64,000 bases of DNA from Peptococcaceae bacterium (GTDB lineage: Bacteria > Bacillota > Desulfotomaculia > Desulfotomaculales > JACDOK01): the NCBI GenBank assembly GCA_017656185.1, contig JACDOK010000010.1, positions 1-64,000 of the forward strand, read 5' to 3'. A program made the translations under genes and the position numbers. Below are positions 61,890 to 64,000 of the stretch, one piece after another. How positions within the stretch are numbered: position 1 is the stretch's first letter; the number at the start of each line of letters is the position of its first letter. Under the pieces are notes generated by a model. The model was given only the letters and a program-made list of their open reading frames with translations, was not told where the DNA came from and searched no databases.

Positions 61890-62618
61890 ATGGAAAATAA
61901 AGTGCGGCCTTTCAGTTACAAGTTAAAAATTTGGGTGGTGCGCATACTTAACAGTCTTGGTTATTACAGTGAAGTACATTATGTCGGCAGCAGCGAGACA
62001 CTGCCACCTCCCCTTTCGGTGGATGAAGAGATAGGGTTAATCAGCAGGTTGGAAGACGGAGACCTTGGCGTGCGTCACAAATTGATAGAACACAACCTCC
62101 GCCTTGTGGTATATATTGCACGAAAATTTGAAAATAGCGGTGTCAACATTGAAGATTTGGTTTCTATCGGGACAATCGGGCTTATTAAAGCTGTGAATAC
62201 ATTTGATCCGCAAAAGCGTATTAAATTGGCTACCTATGCGTCACGCTGCATTGAGAATGAAATCTTGATGCACCTGCGGCGGAACAGTAAAATTCGCAGC
62301 GAGGTTTCTTTTGAGGAACCACTGAATGTGGACTGGGATGGAAATGAGCTGCTTTTATCCGATATCCTGGGTACTGACGGGGATATAATCTATAAAAATC
62401 TTGAAAAAGAAGTTGACCGTAAACTGTTACGGTTGGCTCTCGAGAAGCTCTCGGGCAGAGAACGGCGCATAATGGAACTGCGGTTTGGTCTTAATAATGG
62501 TGAGGAAAAGACACAGAAGGAGGTAGCCGACCTCCTCGGGATTTCCCAATCGTATATTTCCAGGTTGGAAAAACGGATTATCCGGAGGCTTAAAAAGGAA
62601 ATGTACCGGTTAGCTTAA
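61890..62618 (+). CDS. sigE: RNA polymerase sporulation sigma-E (pro-form)
   Basis: About 242 residues from ATG 61890, seven bases after AAGGGGGAT. Early mother-cell sigma factor. The N-terminal amphipathic pro-sequence ([20 protein letters not shown]) is cut by SpoIIGA before [11 protein letters not shown]. Region 2 carries [18 protein letters not shown] and [20 protein letters not shown], and region 4.2 [20 protein letters not shown]. Cotranscribed with spoIIGA. Confidence 0.97.
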   Translation: MENKVRPFSYKLKIWVVRILNSLGYYSEVHYVGSSETLPPPLSVDEEIGLISRLEDGDLGVRHKLIEHNLRLVVYIARKFENSGVNIEDLVSIGTIGLIKAVNTFDPQKRIKLATYASRCIENEILMHLRRNSKIRSEVSFEEPLNVDWDGNELLLSDILGTDGDIIYKNLEKEVDRKLLRLALEKLSGRERRIMELRFGLNNGEEKTQKEVADLLGISQSYISRLEKRIIRRLKKEMYRLA

Positions 62619-62676
62619 TTACTAATCGGTAATAAAGCTCTATTCGCCTGCTTCCCGCATGGTTTGTGGTATGAGA

Positions 62677-62699
62677 GGTATTTAGCTTGCTAAGATACC
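62677..62699 (+). other. hairpin in the sigE-sigG gap
   Basis: GGTATTTAG (62677-62685), a CTTG loop, and CTAAGATACC (62690-62699) pair with a single G bulge. It is the first of several stems in the 396-base gap 62619-63014. Confidence 0.6.
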
Positions 62700-62704
62700 A
62701 TTAG

Positions 62705-62850
62705 TACGGGTAATTGGTGATCAAGTAAGATTACTTTACTTATCGGGCGTATTGGCTGAGAGAGAAAATTTTAACCTGCTGAGTTAATGGTGGTGTTGGT
62801 AATTGGAATGCGGCTTTACTACCAATTACCCGTAATTGTATATTCCAATT
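62705..62850 (+). repeat. set of competing inverted repeats between sigE and sigG
   Basis: A: TACGGGTAATTGGT (62705-62718). B: GGTAATTGGAAT (62798-62809). C: ACCAATTACCCGTA (62821-62834). D: ATTCCAATT (62842-62850). A and C are 14-bp perfect complements; B pairs with C over 9 bp (GGTAATTGG/CCAATTACC) and with D over 9 bp (AATTGGAAT/ATTCCAATT); C can also fold on its own right flank (CAATTA, 62823-62828, with TAATTG, 62833-62838). These folds exclude one another. Together with the terminator that follows, this resembles a conformational RNA switch; the 14-bp ends could also be those of a 130-base miniature mobile element. No protein gene is convincing here. Confidence 0.7.
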
Positions 62851-62897
62851 TAAAAGAAATACGGCTCTTAACTCTCGAATGAGCTTTTTTGGAAAAT

Positions 62898-62919
62898 CGG
62901 GCTTAGGCCCGTTTTTTTT
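62898..62919 (+). terminator. terminator upstream of sigG
   Basis: CGGGC (62898-62902) and GCCCG (62907-62911) with a TTAG loop followed by eight T. It would stop most read-through from sigE before sigG. Confidence 0.85.
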
Positions 62920-62951
62920 GTTAGGATGCCATTGCTCCTTTATTTTCTCGG

Positions 62952-62980
62952 GTATAAAGCCGTATATACGGGGAAATACT
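62952..62980 (+). promoter_or_regulatory. sigma-F promoter of sigG
   Basis: GTATA (62952-62956), a 15-base spacer and GGAAATACT (62972-62980) match the forespore sigma-F consensus GYATA-N15/16-GGnnAnAnT at every fixed position. The GTG of sigG lies 35 bases downstream. Known biology fits: sigG is transcribed by sigma-F in the forespore. Confidence 0.75.
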
Positions 62981-63014
62981 GAGAAAAACAATAAAATATG
63001 GGGAGGCCGTTGGT

Positions 63015-63785
63015 GTGGTAAACAAGGTGGAAATTTGCGGGGTCAATACATCCAAATTGCCGGTTCTATCTTCCAAAGAGATGAGGAAACTGTTTAAAGC
63101 AATGCAAAATGGCAACACCTCGGCCCGGTCCAAACTGATCAACGGCAACCTGCGCCTGGTTTTAAGCGTAATTAAGCGTTTTACCAACCGGGGGGAGTAT
63201 GTAGACGACCTGTTTCAGGTTGGTTGTATCGGGTTGATGAAAGCCATTGACAATTTTGACCTTTCGCAAAATGTTAAGTTTTCCACCTATGCTGTACCGA
63301 TGATCATAGGAGAAATCAGGAGATACTTACGGGATAATAACCCCATCCGAGTGTCACGTTCATTAAGAGATGTTGCCTACAAGGCCTTACAGGTGAGAGA
63401 CAATCTTGCCAATAAATATTCGCGCGAGCCGACGGTGACGGAAATTGCCAAGGAATTAAACATTCGTTGTGAAGATATTGTATTTGCTCTTGATGCCATC
63501 CAGGAGCCGATTTCGTTGTTTGAACCGATTTATCACGACGGGGGAGATCCAATTTTTGTAATGGATCAAATTTCAGATGAGAAAAATGAGGACTCCAATT
63601 GGCTTGAAAGTATTGCTATCAAAGACGCCTTACGTAAACTAAATGAGCGTGAAAAGCATATCTTAACGCTCCGGTTCTTCAAGGGTAAAACACAGATGGA
63701 AGTAGCTGAAGAAATCGGAATCTCCCAGGCTCAAGTTTCCCGCTTGGAAAAGGCGGCTTTAAACCATATGAAAAAGTACGTTTAA
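63015..63785 (+). CDS. sigG: RNA polymerase sporulation sigma-G
   Basis: 256 residues, GTG start behind GGGGAGG. Late forespore sigma factor. The N-terminal VNKVEICGVNTSKLPVLS is the sigma-G hallmark. Region 2 holds LINGNLRLVLSVIKRF and VDDLFQVGCIGLMKAIDNFD, region 3 REPTVTEIAKELNI, and region 4.2 TQMEVAEEIGISQAQVSRLE. Separated from sigE by 396 bases with a terminator and its own sigma-F promoter. Confidence 0.97.
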   Translation: MVNKVEICGVNTSKLPVLSSKEMRKLFKAMQNGNTSARSKLINGNLRLVLSVIKRFTNRGEYVDDLFQVGCIGLMKAIDNFDLSQNVKFSTYAVPMIIGEIRRYLRDNNPIRVSRSLRDVAYKALQVRDNLANKYSREPTVTEIAKELNIRCEDIVFALDAIQEPISLFEPIYHDGGDPIFVMDQISDEKNEDSNWLESIAIKDALRKLNEREKHILTLRFFKGKTQMEVAEEIGISQAQVSRLEKAALNHMKKYV

Positions 63786-63822
63786 ACAAATGGCGTGTAA
63801 TCGGGAGAAGGAAGGAGATAGG

Positions 63823-64000
63823 ATGAAAAAAAGATGGATTGGTATCGCGGCAGCCGTGCTGGCCGTGGTACTATTAAACGGTGCAATGGTGCTGCACTGG
63901 GCTCAACAGACGGTGGAGGCATACAATCCCAACAACCTCATTAGACTACACGTTGTGGCCAACAGTGACAGCGAAGCTGATCAGGTATTGAAGCTTAAAG
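63823..64000 (+). CDS. spoIIR: stage II sporulation protein R, 5' end
   Basis: 59 codons are in the window and the gene runs off its end. A start at ATG 63823 follows AAGGAGATAGG. A signal peptide (WIGIAAAVLAVVLLNGAMVL) is followed by YNPNNLIRLHVVANSDSEAD, the conserved N-terminus of SpoIIR. In Bacillus SpoIIR is secreted from the forespore and switches on SpoIIGA, so this gene closes the signalling circuit encoded just upstream. It begins 37 bases after sigG. Confidence 0.9.
   Translation, partial: MKKRWIGIAAAVLAVVLLNGAMVLHWAQQTVEAYNPNNLIRLHVVANSDSEADQVLKLK

Noticed and set aside
62705-62834. Miniature transposon (MITE) with 14-bp ends
   Set aside because: Not chosen as the main explanation: I see no convincing target duplication and the internal repeats compete with the ends. 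It remains open.
62787-62882. 31-codon hydrophobic reading frame in the sigE-sigG gap
   Set aside because: It has no ribosome site and lies across the inverted repeats, so the sequence is better explained by RNA or DNA structure.
62740-62991. Minus-strand frame of 83 codons opposite the sigG promoter
   Set aside because: It covers the terminator and the sigma-F promoter, has no ribosome site and no recognisable features.

Overview
This window comes from an endospore-forming, probably anaerobic Firmicute of the Desulfotomaculum/Pelotomaculum/Thermincola type (Peptococcaceae sensu lato). The assignment is inferred from gene content and order: spoIVFA-spoIVFB, spoIIGA-sigE-sigG-spoIIR, a tandem lonB-lon pair, a MinCDE system next to mreBCD, and frequent TTG and GTG start codons. 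MurE carries a DNPR motif, which predicts meso-diaminopimelate peptidoglycan. Nearly everything from base 7000 to the end is on the + strand and belongs to conserved housekeeping or sporulation operons.

Layout. (1) 1-6.8 kb is the accessory part: a four-gene tRNA operon (His, Gln, Lys, Leu), the remains of a nucleotidyltransferase gene, an acetyltransferase gene with a likely frameshift, a secreted SLH-domain protein, two tandem Crp/Fnr regulators, and a minus-strand pair of methyltransferases (a TrmI-like tRNA enzyme and a permuted amino-methyltransferase). (2) 7-14.8 kb is a proteostasis block: tig-clpP-clpX, lonB, lon. (3) 14.8-23.3 kb holds an orphan solute-binding protein on the minus strand, valS-folC, a small membrane protein, two tandem cation/calcium exchanger paralogues, a RidA protein and a DUF4321 protein. 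(4) 23.3-31.9 kb is the shape and septum-placement cluster: maf, radC, mreBCD, PBP2, minC (C-terminal domain only), minD, minE, rodA. (5) 31.9-41.3 kb holds a methyltransferase, spoIVFA-spoIVFB behind a good sigma-E promoter, a radical SAM protein with its DUF2344 partner, rng, rplU-rpmA, a core-MetE-like protein and a PHP phosphatase. (6) 41.5-60.8 kb is the division and cell-wall (dcw) cluster: mraZ, rsmH, ftsL, one PASTA-type PBP, murE, murF, mraY, murD, ftsW/spoVE, murG, murC, murB, murA, ftsQ, two DUF881 genes, sbp, ftsZ. (7) 60.9-64 kb is the early sporulation switch: spoIIGA, sigE, sigG and the start of spoIIR.

How the genes work together. MreBCD, PBP2 and RodA build the side wall; MinCDE places the septum; the dcw genes supply precursor and the septal machine. 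In sporulation SpoIIR (forespore) triggers SpoIIGA to process pro-sigma-E, sigma-E then turns on spoIVFA-FB, and sigma-F reads sigG through a promoter visible just upstream of it.

Most content is conserved, and I do not see a complete, obviously new multi-gene system. The points most worth a second look are the 396-base sigE-sigG gap, which holds several mutually exclusive inverted repeats and a terminator before the sigma-F promoter; MinC without its FtsZ-inhibiting N-domain; a coiled-coil insertion inside the PBP2 transpeptidase domain; no ftsA before ftsZ; the joint absence of the L27 N-terminal extension and its protease Prp; and the permuted methyltransferase overlapping the tRNA methyltransferase gene. 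Start positions below were corrected by Shine-Dalgarno (SD) placement where the longest reading frame is clearly too long.
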